DNA of 64,000 bases from the NCBI RefSeq assembly GCF_018449605.1, contig NZ_JAAVUW010000008.1:248001-312000 (forward strand), written 5' to 3'. The notes beneath the pieces are model-generated. The model saw only the letters and a list, made by a program, of their open reading frames with translations, made no database searches and was not told where the DNA came from. Below are positions 43,010-51,386 of this stretch, one piece after another (position 1 is the first letter of the stretch; each line of letters starts with the position of its first letter). This DNA is from Luteibacter sp. dw_328. GTDB lineage: Bacteria; Pseudomonadota; Gammaproteobacteria; Xanthomonadales; Rhodanobacteraceae. Made by a program: the position numbers and the translations under genes.

Positions 43010-43709
43010 TTGGCTTACCTAGGTAAGGATTGGAGGCCGGGAGAGATCCCGGCCTTTTTATTGGCGTGTCATCGGACATTAGGATTGACTCTAGCTTAGG
43101 ATCTCTTTCTGCATACGAAGGTGCGGACTTGGCATCGACCACGTTCGCGGCAACGTACGCACAACCATCGGCTACCGTTGTCTTATGGAGGGCCGCTGCG
43201 AGATCGATCATCTGGTGGCGGACGCTGGTTTCCAGAATCTCCCGAGTGGCGGTCGTCATTGCAGCCATCTTCTCGGCGGAGAACCTGGATCCCTTCGTGA
43301 TCTTCTCTGCCTGGGCAAACTCTGCCGCGTGATTGGCTCGGAAGGCACGCGCGTATGTTGCCAGGTTCACTCCCTCCGCCCGACAAACATCAGAAAAGCT
43401 ATGGACGTTGATAGTGTAGAAGCCGAGGAAGTCCGCTGCGGCATACATCTTGAGGTCTGCCTCGGGCAGCGCGTACAGTTCCGCGTCGGTGATATGGGGC
43501 ATTCCGAAGGATTTCACCGGCGCATGCCGTTGCCTCCCTAACGTTGCGGCTCTCTCATACACGTCCTCCACACTTTCTCGCGACGCTTGCTGGCCACTAA
43601 CGTCCGCGTTCACGGTTACGACGGATGGTGGAGAAGAGGAATGGACAGCTGCGGAGATGAGCATCAGCGGCGCATACAGTAGTGCTGGTGTAACGTTTTT
43701 CTTCGACAT
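42960..43709 (-). CDS. Exported or membrane-anchored protein next to T4SS effector
   Basis: 249 residues from MSKKNVTPALLYAPLMLISA, a hydrophobic signal segment with AAGG site upstream. Helical mature region (AERAATLGRQRHAPVKS..., ITKGSRFSAEKMAAMT). Two cysteines (DVCRAEGV, ADGCAYV). No family recognised. The last ~30 residues are encoded across the terminator and the 3' end of the DUF883-like gene, so the C-terminus may be a read-through created by a DNA insertion. It is downstream of the lipase effector and may act as a second immunity or adaptor protein. Confidence 0.6.
   Translation of the reverse strand: MSKKNVTPALLYAPLMLISAAVHSSSPPSVVTVNADVSGQQASRESVEDVYERAATLGRQRHAPVKSFGMPHITDAELYALPEADLKMYAAADFLGFYTINVHSFSDVCRAEGVNLATYARAFRANHAAEFAQAEKITKGSRFSAEKMAAMTTATREILETSVRHQMIDLAAALHKTTVADGCAYVAANVVDAKSAPSYAERDPKLESILMSDDTPIKRPGSLPASNPYLGKPINRRHEAHDESGETSR
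43034..43059 (+). terminator. Intrinsic terminator of the DUF883-like gene
   Basis: Stem AGGCCGGGA / TCCCGGCCT with 4-base loop, followed by TTTTTATT on the plus strand. It lies within the coding region of the convergent minus-strand gene, which therefore must be younger or extended at its 3' end. Confidence 0.85.
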
Positions 43710-43786
43710 AGTCGCGTACCTTGAAGCGGCGAAAGGGAACGATTTGAACCGAGAAGACGATTCGTCGGCGATACACTTGCGGAACC

Positions 43787-46153
43787 TCACATAGCAAGTC
43801 CCTGCTGCGCCATCTGGGCGCTCCGCTCCTGACTCTGCTGAGCGATCTGATCCATCTGCTGATCGAACTGCTGGATCTGCTTGATCGACTGCTCGGACTC
43901 AGGCGGGGGAGTGCTCATATCGACGACAGCAGGTGTTGCCGTAAGGCCATGCGAGTTGATCGTCAACGTCATGCCGTCGTAGTCCATATGCAGACCGCTG
44001 AGGTTGCCAGCGTTGATCCGATGCCGGTGGCACGCGGCAGTGAACTGCATCAGGCGCTCTTCCGTTGCTTCCGGGAGAGAATTCTGCAATTTGTTGTAGA
44101 GCGCGTGATCGGCGCTGTTCGGATTGCGTGGGTCGCTGCGGGAGGGCTGAGCCAACATTGCCGGCACGGATGCCCGCGACAGGGTGTCTTGCATAGGCGA
44201 CTCGTACGCGGCCATGGCGGGCGAAGGCGTCGCGATCTGGGATACGCGAGCCTCGGCAGGCATCCTGACCTGACCCGGCTGCTGCAACTCTGCGATAAAA
44301 GCTTGCCCCTGAATCCTGTTGCAAGTCGCGTCATCGGCTTGCCCCGTTACTGGCAACGCATGACTGGACTGGAACCTCGCCACGGCCGTCTGTGTCGCCA
44401 CGTCGTAAACGCCGTGGGTGGCCAGCGGGTCGCCAGCCATGTCACGGATACCGAGCATGTTGAGGTTTTTTTGGAGTGTGCGGATGGCGTTGCCGTCAGT
44501 TTGCTCGAAGGCGGCAGCCTGCGAGGGGCTTACGATTGGCGCGGGATGCACCGGCGCGGAAGCCGAAGGCTCCGGCACGAAGGGCTTGTCTCTCGACAGG
44601 GGTACTTCCTGCTCTCGACCAACAACCGCCCCCCTCCCGAGATTGAGCATGTGCAACTGCTGGTTTGAAACCTCGAGCGGAACCTCGAGAGCTTTCAGCG
44701 CATCGATGCTCGCCGTCCTGGATCGAGGATTGTCGATGTCGTCACCGAACACCTCAAACGCCCGGAGCGTCGGGCTCTCCGGACTAAAGTCCTTGCCGAA
44801 CTGGACATCCTCGATGGCCGTCATGTCGCCGCGCTTGGCCTCGATGACGAGGCCAGCGGTCAGTTGATCGACCTGATCCCGATTGAGGTCAATGCCTGAT
44901 CGAGCATGCAACTCCGCAAGCTGCACGCTGGCCGAGCGATACATGCCGTGATCGGGATGCATCGGATCGCTGAGTTCGCGGATGGCATCGGGACCATGGA
45001 CGCCCACGGGATAACGTGGACCCACCTGATCCTCCAGGCGCGGATCGAACCTATCGGGTGGCGCACAGAGAATTATCTTGCGCTTGTCGTTGCAGTGCGG
45101 CGGCGAAGCCTGGGATCCCATGATGTCGCGGTAGCCGTCGTGCCGGAATTCCGACGTGCTGTAGATACGGAGGTGTTCCTCGGAGCGATGGATGACAAAC
45201 ATGCCCGGATCGGTCGGCACCATTAACCTGTGGGCGACCGCCTCACCCGCGAGCGCATTGACGTAGTCCGCAACGATGTTAAAGGTGAGGATCGAAAGGC
45301 CATTCTGGTGATAGCTTCCACCGATATCTGAATGAGCGCCGGGCAAGGTCATGCCGACGAACCGATCGTCGGCCGAACGTCCGGGCGGAATGATCTGAGT
45401 CGACGGAAACGCATTACGACGTTCGTCTTCGGCCGTAATCTGTATCCCTGACGCCATCGCGCTTGTAGGCTGTCGGTCATGATTGTTGGGCGCGCCTGTT
45501 CCGACAGGATCGTAGAGGGCCTCACTCATCAGAGTTTTGCCTGGCTCTCTCAGGGGCGGAAGGTGCCATTCGTAAGTGTCGGGACCGAACGCGTGATGGA
45601 TTGCCTCTCGGCCCAACGGATTCTGGATTCCTCGCTCGTGGACCAAGCGAAGAAATCCAGCAGCTTGCTCCGCTCCGCGGCTGAAGCCTGTAGCCAGGAT
45701 TCGGATGTCAGCATCGGGATCTGCGTCGAGCCACTTCTTCACTTGCGTGATGAACTCAAAGTACATCCACTCAATACGCTCGTCGTAAGACCCACCGGTT
45801 GCGCTGTCGATTGTCCTGACAATCGCACCTTCTTGGGTTCCTGCTCCCTTGATGTAACCCGAATGAATCCGAGGCTCTCGCTTACCGGTTTCTGCAAGCT
45901 GAAGATGAAGCTTTCCGACATTCGTCGCGTGCTCGGGATCCTTCCATAGGTCGTTACCCGTGCCGTCGAAGTTCGCGATGTAGAATCGAGAGTGCGGATC
46001 CGATGAATTGAACATGCGCGGTACAGACAGATCGCCAACTTCCTGGGCCGCCTTGGCATATGCCTTCCGATCGGCCGCCGTCACCGGATCTGTTCGCACG
46101 TCGTCGCGCAGGCGACCCTTGCTGTCACGCTTGTGTTTCTCTACCACGTCCAT
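43787..46153 (-). CDS. Lipase-like T4SS effector with XVIPCD-like C-terminus
   Basis: 788 residues. The N-terminal ~450 residues match DUF2235/Tle1-type lipases: FDGTGNDLW (62-70) and nucleophile elbow GFSRG with S158. A peptidoglycan-binding domain follows near 555-620 (THGVYDVATQTAVARFQ). The last ~115 residues (from 674: DHALYNKLQNSLPEATEERL, then a Gln-rich tail) have the pattern of XVIPCD, the signal that Xanthomonas VirD4 recognises in X-Tfe effectors. It should be injected into rival bacteria. The immunity lipoprotein starts 9 bases upstream, and the VirD4 gene precedes that. Confidence 0.85.
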   Translation of the reverse strand: MDVVEKHKRDSKGRLRDDVRTDPVTAADRKAYAKAAQEVGDLSVPRMFNSSDPHSRFYIANFDGTGNDLWKDPEHATNVGKLHLQLAETGKREPRIHSGYIKGAGTQEGAIVRTIDSATGGSYDERIEWMYFEFITQVKKWLDADPDADIRILATGFSRGAEQAAGFLRLVHERGIQNPLGREAIHHAFGPDTYEWHLPPLREPGKTLMSEALYDPVGTGAPNNHDRQPTSAMASGIQITAEDERRNAFPSTQIIPPGRSADDRFVGMTLPGAHSDIGGSYHQNGLSILTFNIVADYVNALAGEAVAHRLMVPTDPGMFVIHRSEEHLRIYSTSEFRHDGYRDIMGSQASPPHCNDKRKIILCAPPDRFDPRLEDQVGPRYPVGVHGPDAIRELSDPMHPDHGMYRSASVQLAELHARSGIDLNRDQVDQLTAGLVIEAKRGDMTAIEDVQFGKDFSPESPTLRAFEVFGDDIDNPRSRTASIDALKALEVPLEVSNQQLHMLNLGRGAVVGREQEVPLSRDKPFVPEPSASAPVHPAPIVSPSQAAAFEQTDGNAIRTLQKNLNMLGIRDMAGDPLATHGVYDVATQTAVARFQSSHALPVTGQADDATCNRIQGQAFIAELQQPGQVRMPAEARVSQIATPSPAMAAYESPMQDTLSRASVPAMLAQPSRSDPRNPNSADHALYNKLQNSLPEATEERLMQFTAACHRHRINAGNLSGLHMDYDGMTLTINSHGLTATPAVVDMSTPPPESEQSIKQIQQFDQQMDQIAQQSQERSAQMAQQGLAM

Positions 46154-46162
46154 GTACTCCGG

Positions 46163-46729
46163 TTAGAACGTCTGCGAATACGCTATGACAGGATCGTGTC
46201 TGAAGTCTGAGTGCACTCTGCCGGGGAATCGCGGCCGAAGTAGCGGAATCCATGCCCTCATGTAGATGCGTATCGCACGGTCCTCGACTACGAGGATGAT
46301 GTGCGGTGCGCTGGGAGGCACGCTGGTCTTTACGTCATTAACATCCAGGTCGGCTGGATAACGAACCAACCGAGAGTGGAAGATCTCGCCAAGATTGATC
46401 TTCTCGTCGTGGTTAGTACCGTCCTTCGATGTCCAGGAAACACGAACGACAGTAGGGAACTCGAGGTTTCCCCAACTCGCGTCTAGGTTGTCTCGATCGC
46501 GCTCAGTAAATGGCCCGCTCGGCGATCCGCTATTCACAATGTACGCGTTCTCGTAGAGCACGCGACACCTAAGCGTGTCGAAACAGCTAGCGCCGAAACT
46601 GTGGTCGTAGAACGGCATTTTCAGCACCCCATTTTCGACCTTCGACTTCATGTGCCACGACTTGATCCCCGAATGACACCCGCTCGTCACCGTCATGGCA
46701 GCTGCCATGGCCAGATATTTCATATCCAT
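46163..46729 (-). CDS. Lipoprotein, probable immunity to the lipase effector
   Basis: 188 residues with lipobox TSGC (lipidated C18) after MDMKYLAMAAAMTVTSGCHS. A strong GGGAGGAAG ribosome site fixes the start. Periplasmic beta-rich domain (VENGVLKMPFYDH, VVRVSWTSKDGTNHDEKINLG). Gene order lipoprotein-effector with 9-base gap is that of T6SS/T4SS phospholipase effector-immunity pairs, in which periplasmic lipoproteins bind the lipase. Inference from context; no Tli family assigned. Confidence 0.72.
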   Translation of the reverse strand: MDMKYLAMAAAMTVTSGCHSGIKSWHMKSKVENGVLKMPFYDHSFGASCFDTLRCRVLYENAYIVNSGSPSGPFTERDRDNLDASWGNLEFPTVVRVSWTSKDGTNHDEKINLGEIFHSRLVRYPADLDVNDVKTSVPPSAPHIILVVEDRAIRIYMRAWIPLLRPRFPGRVHSDFRHDPVIAYSQTF

Positions 46730-47011
46730 CGTTTCTTCCTCCCTTATATCGTTGCCATTCGTTTCGGCATTCGAGGGCGCATTTGGTAATTTCGGCCTCC
46801 GTTTGAACTCCACCGGAAGCCCACCCGCCGGCAGCCGGCCGAGTTCACGACGCGTCTGCGCATTGACTATCTCAAGATCGCGAAACAGCTGGAGGTCGTA
46901 GTGCCGATCTGCCGCGGTCAGCCGATGTACGGCTTGTAGCGACGAAGGCCGTGCGCCTTCGTCCTTATCGAACGCGTCATCTGCCACGGTGGCTCGCGTC
47001 GAGCCGATCAT
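46730..47011 (-). other. Open frame fused upstream of the immunity lipoprotein
   Basis: 94 codons in frame with the lipoprotein and without stop. The ATG overlaps the virD4 stop (ATGA). It encodes MIGSTRATVADDAFDKDEGA, then a helical stretch (DRHYDLQLFRDLEIVNAQT, RRELGRLPAGGLPVEFKRR). It could be a small protein that lost its stop, because X. citri has a small gene right after virD4. A true N-terminal extension of the lipoprotein is unlikely because it would bury the lipobox. Confidence 0.35.
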
Positions 47012-48855
47012 GCGGCGCGAGCTCGTTTCGGCGACTCAGTGAATGGATCCGTCGCTTTCGGCTTACCCGATGTCGTTGGAGCCATCGACTGCGACTGCGG
47101 GTGAGCCTGCTCCTTACCTCGGACGACCACGGGCGGAACACCCGCACGCTCCTTGAACATCTTGTCCTTAAAGAACCAGTTCTTCCTGGCTCGTATCGGT
47201 TTGCACCCTTCGTAGAAGATCAACTCCTCGTCAGCCGGCAACTCTTTGATCTCCTGCGGCAGCAGCAAGGCGCGGCGCTCTTCGCTGTGACTGGTAGATA
47301 CCTGATGGGAGCCATTGCCGCGACTGGTGTTTCGATGTTCCTTCCGCACGGTCTTGAAGCCGAGCATCTCGCTGTACTGGTTGGCGTCACTCTGCTCACG
47401 CGGCGCAAAGACGATTTGCGCACCGTGGTTGGTGATGAAGTTCTCCGCGTCGTGGTCCCCGTAGGCGGCACGCAGCTGGGCACGGCTTTGCACGATGCAG
47501 AGGTCGCGCACGCCGTAGCTGGCGGAGATGGAGATACGCTTGGCCCAGACGTCCACCCGACCCATGGCCGTGAACTCGTCCATGAGCATCAACATCTGGT
47601 ACTTGAGGTCGGGCTCCTCGCCAAGCTGCTTTCCCAGGTTGTTGCCGATTACCGTACTGAAGAAGATGTTCAGCAACTTCGCACTTTCGTCCAGCTTGTT
47701 CGTCGGGATGATGACGTAGAGCGTGGTCAACTTCTTCCGCAGGCTGGTGACATCGATGTCACTGGCGTTGGTCGCTGCGGCAAGGATGGGACTGAGGAAT
47801 TGCTGCAGCGGCGCCTGCATGGAAGCGATGACCGACGAGAACGTCTGCTCGGCCAGGCCCGCCAGGTTGCCGAACACCGTTCGGGTCTGCGGTGTCATAA
47901 AGACGAACGTCGGGTCTTTGAGGACGGCATCGAGGAATTCCTTCGTTCCGTCCATGTCTTCCCCGCTGGAGAGGCGAAGGACGCGCTCGAAGCTCGGATA
48001 ATCCGGAGACGCGTTGATGTCCGGGGCGTCCTGTGCGCCCGCGATGCAGCGCGCCACCTTGTCGTCCCATCGTTCGAAGAGGAAGGACGCAAAGGCAGTA
48101 AACGCCGCACGACTCTGCGACGTCCAGAACGGATCGCCGCCCGGCTGGTCGGGATACAGAATGGCGGAGATGGTCTGGATCTCACCGATGCGCTTCTCCG
48201 GGCTCATACCGGCGAGCGTCGTCATGGGGTTGAAGCGATGCGTGTTTCCGTTCTCGTCGTAAGGTGCCCAAACGCGTATGTCGTGGCCGAGCGCCTCGCG
48301 CCAGCCACTCGTCGCCTTGTGAAGCTCGCCCTTGAGGTCGAGCACGACCATCGACTCTTCATAGGACAGCAGCACCGGGATGGCGACACTGGTGGTCTTG
48401 CCCGAACGGGTCGGACTAATGGTGATGACGTGCTGCGCCCCGCCGAGCCACAGGTAGCGCCCCTTGTACTTGCCAATGAGGATGCTCTGCGACGTTTGCT
48501 TGAGCAGCCCCGCCTTCTTGAGGTCGGAAAGCTTGGCGAAACGCGCCTCGCCATGCATTGACTCGGGCCTGGCGCGTAACACCGGCATCAGCAGGCATAG
48601 CCAAGCCAGCAAAGGCGCACCGAAGCCGAAGGCCCCGCATAGTTTTATCTTCGTGACGTACGGTGCGACTTGAGGAAGCTCCAGCGCTCTGAAGTACTCC
48701 CAGTACGTCGTCGCCCCAAGCGGTACCTGCTTGAGTCCAAGGACCCAAAGCGTCAGAAACCCCGCCAGATACTCGCCACCCACCAGACCGAGCAGCCCGA
48801 GGACTAGCACGGTGATTGCCTTGATCTTGCCGCTCATGCGCTTGCCGTCCGCCAC
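47008..48855 (-). CDS. virD4: VirD4/TraG-type T4SS coupling protein
   Basis: 615 residues. Two N-terminal membrane segments (about 12-40 and 71-95), then the ATPase: Walker A SPTRSGKTTS (147-156), Walker B VVLDLKGEL, and a QSRAQLRAAYGDHDAENF segment later. The protein brings effectors to a type IV channel; in Xanthomonas it recognises XVIPCD domains. No VirB genes are in this window. A GTG and an ATG 18 bases later are both possible starts. Directly precedes the effector module. Confidence 0.93.
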   Translation of the reverse strand: MADGKRMSGKIKAITVLVLGLLGLVGGEYLAGFLTLWVLGLKQVPLGATTYWEYFRALELPQVAPYVTKIKLCGAFGFGAPLLAWLCLLMPVLRARPESMHGEARFAKLSDLKKAGLLKQTSQSILIGKYKGRYLWLGGAQHVITISPTRSGKTTSVAIPVLLSYEESMVVLDLKGELHKATSGWREALGHDIRVWAPYDENGNTHRFNPMTTLAGMSPEKRIGEIQTISAILYPDQPGGDPFWTSQSRAAFTAFASFLFERWDDKVARCIAGAQDAPDINASPDYPSFERVLRLSSGEDMDGTKEFLDAVLKDPTFVFMTPQTRTVFGNLAGLAEQTFSSVIASMQAPLQQFLSPILAAATNASDIDVTSLRKKLTTLYVIIPTNKLDESAKLLNIFFSTVIGNNLGKQLGEEPDLKYQMLMLMDEFTAMGRVDVWAKRISISASYGVRDLCIVQSRAQLRAAYGDHDAENFITNHGAQIVFAPREQSDANQYSEMLGFKTVRKEHRNTSRGNGSHQVSTSHSEERRALLLPQEIKELPADEELIFYEGCKPIRARKNWFFKDKMFKERAGVPPVVVRGKEQAHPQSQSMAPTTSGKPKATDPFTESPKRARAA

Positions 48856-48939
48856 CGTAACGTTGATTTATAAGCATGATTCGAGTGACAAACGAATGAG
48901 AGGGCTAAGCTCGTATTGGGCGCACTTTTCCGATTTCTT

Positions 48940-49227
48940 CTATTCGCACCGTCCTCCGTTCTCACGCGCTGCCGCTCGCTCCCACGACATCCGCGCATGC
49001 GCGTCCGCCGTGCATTGCAGGCCCATGCGTGTCATCGCAGCGATGCTTTCAAGACCGATGGCCATGCGGCCGCAGTCGACGGCGTCCGATTCGTGGATGA
49101 GTTCTGCAAGCAGCTGTGTGAGACCTCGAGCGTATTGCAGCCACTCGGTCGCTTCGTTCAGCAGATCGTGAGGATTGGCGCAGGCATCGGCCCGACAACT
49201 CGTGCAGTTTTTGCGTGATGCGTTCAT
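48940..49227 (-). CDS. Small Cys-containing protein upstream of virD4
   Basis: 95 residues from MNASRKNCTSCRADACANPH with an AGAGGAAGA ribosome site. Three early cysteines (C8, C11, C16) and a helical body (EATEWLQYARGLTQLLAELI; GRMAIGLESIAAMTRMGLQ). No family recognised. About 85 bases upstream of virD4 in the same direction, so it may belong to the same transcript. Confidence 0.6.
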   Translation of the reverse strand: MNASRKNCTSCRADACANPHDLLNEATEWLQYARGLTQLLAELIHESDAVDCGRMAIGLESIAAMTRMGLQCTADAHARMSWERAAARENGGRCE

Positions 49228-49783
49228 CGTGTTCTTCCTCTGAAGGGCCACGCGCGCCCGGAGGTGCGGCACGTCACGCACAGCGCAACGTGCCGCGGGT
49301 GGATACGGACTCGCGGGTTCATCGGCTGCCCGTGACCGGGCGCCGGGTGGCGTTATTGATGAAGTGGAGTGCAGCGTCAGCCTTGGTCGCTGACCCACGC
49401 GGCTACGCGCCGGATAGGACGGCCAAGAAAACCTCATGAAAGCGACTGCCGCTGCGGTTCGTCAACCGTGTCTGCGACGTAAGCAGACGTCCCGGTAACC
49501 GGTGGGTGTGTCGCCGAGGGGATTCGGCGGGCGAGCGACTGCCGTATGATGTGACGTAGTCAAATCAGCTCCAGAACAGTTGGTTTGATCAGCGGTCCGG
49601 GAGTGTTGATGCACTCTCGGGCCGCGCTTCTCACCGCATTGCGCGATGGTTGCCTGCGACGTGTTTTCGAATCGACAACGCAGGCAACGATGCGACCGTA
49701 TCAAATCAACTTACGGTTGTCTGTAGTCGCCCCTCGACTTCTCTGAATCAGCGTATACGTAGCGACCTTCGTCGAGCTCACAA
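49228..49783. other. Gene-free region with one hairpin
   Basis: About 555 bases. I see no convincing gene; a short minus-strand frame of 80 codons lacks a ribosome site or family trait. A 10-bp inverted repeat GTTGCCTGCG (49649-49658) pairs with CGCAGGCAAC (49679-49688). It has no T-run and may be a regulatory or relic structure. Confidence 0.6.
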
Positions 49784-50605
49784 TCAGGCGTATTGGTAGC
49801 AAACCACATCGGGTTGCGGCGCCTCCGGGTGAATTTTCAACCAGTCACCGAAGAGCTTGTCGATGCAGCAAGCTACCAGCCAGAAGAGTGGATCGTTGGG
49901 CGACAGGCCCGTACTTATGTCGCCTCCTACTCCTGCGAACACCCTTGGCACTACGCTATCCATCAGTCCCGCAGTAAGAGAATCGATGGTCTGGCTCTGT
50001 TGAAGAACTGCGGCCACCTCTTCCGGCGAAGTCCAAGGCGCGATCCTGTCGCCGTCATTGAACGCACGACGCAGAAAATGCCGCAAGGGCACGAGATCCA
50101 GTAGTCCCGGGTAACCGAGCGTCCAATGAGCAAACGATCCGTCTACTACCTCGGAGTGGGACCCCTGGCCATTGCCTCCCATGAGGTCAGGTGAAAAGAC
50201 GAGAGACCTTTCCGGCGCCTGCGAGTCGAGCGGAAAGTTCCAGTACGGAAGACTCACCGAGGGATCAATCCGTTGAAGCTCTCGCTCGAAACGCATAAGG
50301 AACTGCCGCAGACGACTAAGCCCGCTTTGGGAATCGGCACCGCACGTCAGGAACGATTTCTGATATGTCGAGTACTCTTGGGCAAAGCCGTCGTACACCG
50401 TCGGCAACGGAAGACCAAGCCGAGGTCGATTCGTTCGCTTTAAGGCATCTACGAAGTTTGCCCGTTCGGAACTGGATAGCGCTAAGTAGTCGCGGCGCAC
50501 GTAGATCGATGAACAGCTCAACTGTGCCTTTAGCGCTCCACTGCGGGTCGCGGCGTACGCGAAGGCGGCGGTGGCCATACCCTGGATGAAGTGACGTCGT
50601 TTCAT
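49784..50605 (-). CDS. Tat-exported tyrosinase-fold protein lacking copper ligands
   Basis: 273 residues. N-terminus MKRRHFIQGMATAAF is a twin-arginine signal. Family landmarks of tyrosinases remain: SLPYWNF (118-124), VGGDISTG and NDPLFW...ID...W (237-255). However, the usual HxxxH of CuB reads V-P-R-V-F (219-223), HH after FWL is VA (244-245), and the CuA WHR-type His near 99 is Leu. So no copper site is expected and catalysis is improbable. AGGAG site before the ATG supports translation. Confidence 0.85.
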   Translation of the reverse strand: MKRRHFIQGMATAAFAYAATRSGALKAQLSCSSIYVRRDYLALSSSERANFVDALKRTNRPRLGLPLPTVYDGFAQEYSTYQKSFLTCGADSQSGLSRLRQFLMRFERELQRIDPSVSLPYWNFPLDSQAPERSLVFSPDLMGGNGQGSHSEVVDGSFAHWTLGYPGLLDLVPLRHFLRRAFNDGDRIAPWTSPEEVAAVLQQSQTIDSLTAGLMDSVVPRVFAGVGGDISTGLSPNDPLFWLVACCIDKLFGDWLKIHPEAPQPDVVCYQYA

Positions 50606-50838
50606 GGTGCTCCTCTCCGTGGCTGATGAGCATCGACACGCGCATTCGTGAATGCCTGCGTGCAATGAACTCATGACTCAAGGAGGAGCCTCGCCCTTTG
50701 GAAACGGGCAAACAAGATGCCTACGTTGATAACCACGGCGCCGACGGCGGAATCGCAACGCCGTTCCGGCAGTTAGCATGGAAGCTGTTGAAATCGCTCA
50801 CATGCTGCATTTTAAGTAGTGATTGGCAAGAAACCGAC

Positions 50839-51171
50839 TCACGGCACCGGATGCTGCTCGACAATCTTGTCGACATGCCACGTCACCGGCGAAGCGTCAG
50901 CCGGAACATTCTTCGCATGCACCTCGGTGATCTTCACCAGGTACTCATTGCCCGGCTTCCAGTCGAGGCCTTCGACCGGCGCGTAGTTGATCTGCCAGGC
51001 GTCCTTCGGCGTCTCGCGGTACTGCAGGCATTCGGTCTTCATGACGCCATTCGTGCACGGCACCTTGCTGCCGGCGATGTACAGCAGGCGCGACCGCGAA
51101 CCGTGGTCGGACGGCGTTGTCGCGCAGGCAGCGAGCGAGAGGACGGCGGCAGCAAGAAGGACGGAGCGCAT
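50839..51171 (-). CDS. DUF4377 lipoprotein
   Basis: 110 residues from MRSVLLAAAVLSLAACATTP; lipobox LAAC with lipidated C16. The mature domain (WQINYAPVEGLDWKPGNEYLVKITEVH) matches DUF4377, small beta-rich outer-membrane lipoproteins near META domains. Function unknown. The upstream ATG is ignored because it disrupts the lipoprotein signal. Confidence 0.85.
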   Translation of the reverse strand: MRSVLLAAAVLSLAACATTPSDHGSRSRLLYIAGSKVPCTNGVMKTECLQYRETPKDAWQINYAPVEGLDWKPGNEYLVKITEVHAKNVPADASPVTWHVDKIVEQHPVP

Positions 51172-51249
51172 GGCGGGAATCCGAAGTCGAATGCCCAAAG
51201 AGATACCAGCTTCGGCGTGGCAAAGCCATGGACACGATGTGACGTTGCG

Positions 51250-51329
51250 GTAGGAGCCGATTTATCGGCGATGGGTGCTTGCCGTGGGCTGGCCCGCTGG
51301 CGCGGGATCGCCGATGAATCGGCTCCCAC
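51250..51329. repeat. REPIN: inverted pair of REP palindromes
   Basis: GTAGGAGCCGATTTATCGGC at left, and TCGCCGATGAATCGGCTCCCAC at right in opposite orientation, about 36 bases apart. Same family as the other REP sites here. Confidence 0.85.
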
Positions 51330-51339
51330 AGGACACCAA

Positions 51340-51375
51340 CAAAAAAAGGGGCCGGATTGCTCCGGCCCCTCTTCG
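51340..51375 (-). terminator. Intrinsic terminator of aceE
   Basis: Stem AGGGGCCGGA / TCCGGCCCCT, loop TTGC; on the minus strand it is followed by seven or eight T. It lies 12 bases after the aceE stop. Confidence 0.9.
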
Positions 51376-51386
51376 TTTCCCTGCTA

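Noticed and set aside
49462-49704. 80-codon minus-strand frame in the gene-free region before the tyrosinase-like gene
   Set aside because: Irregular composition, no ribosome site and no recognised feature.
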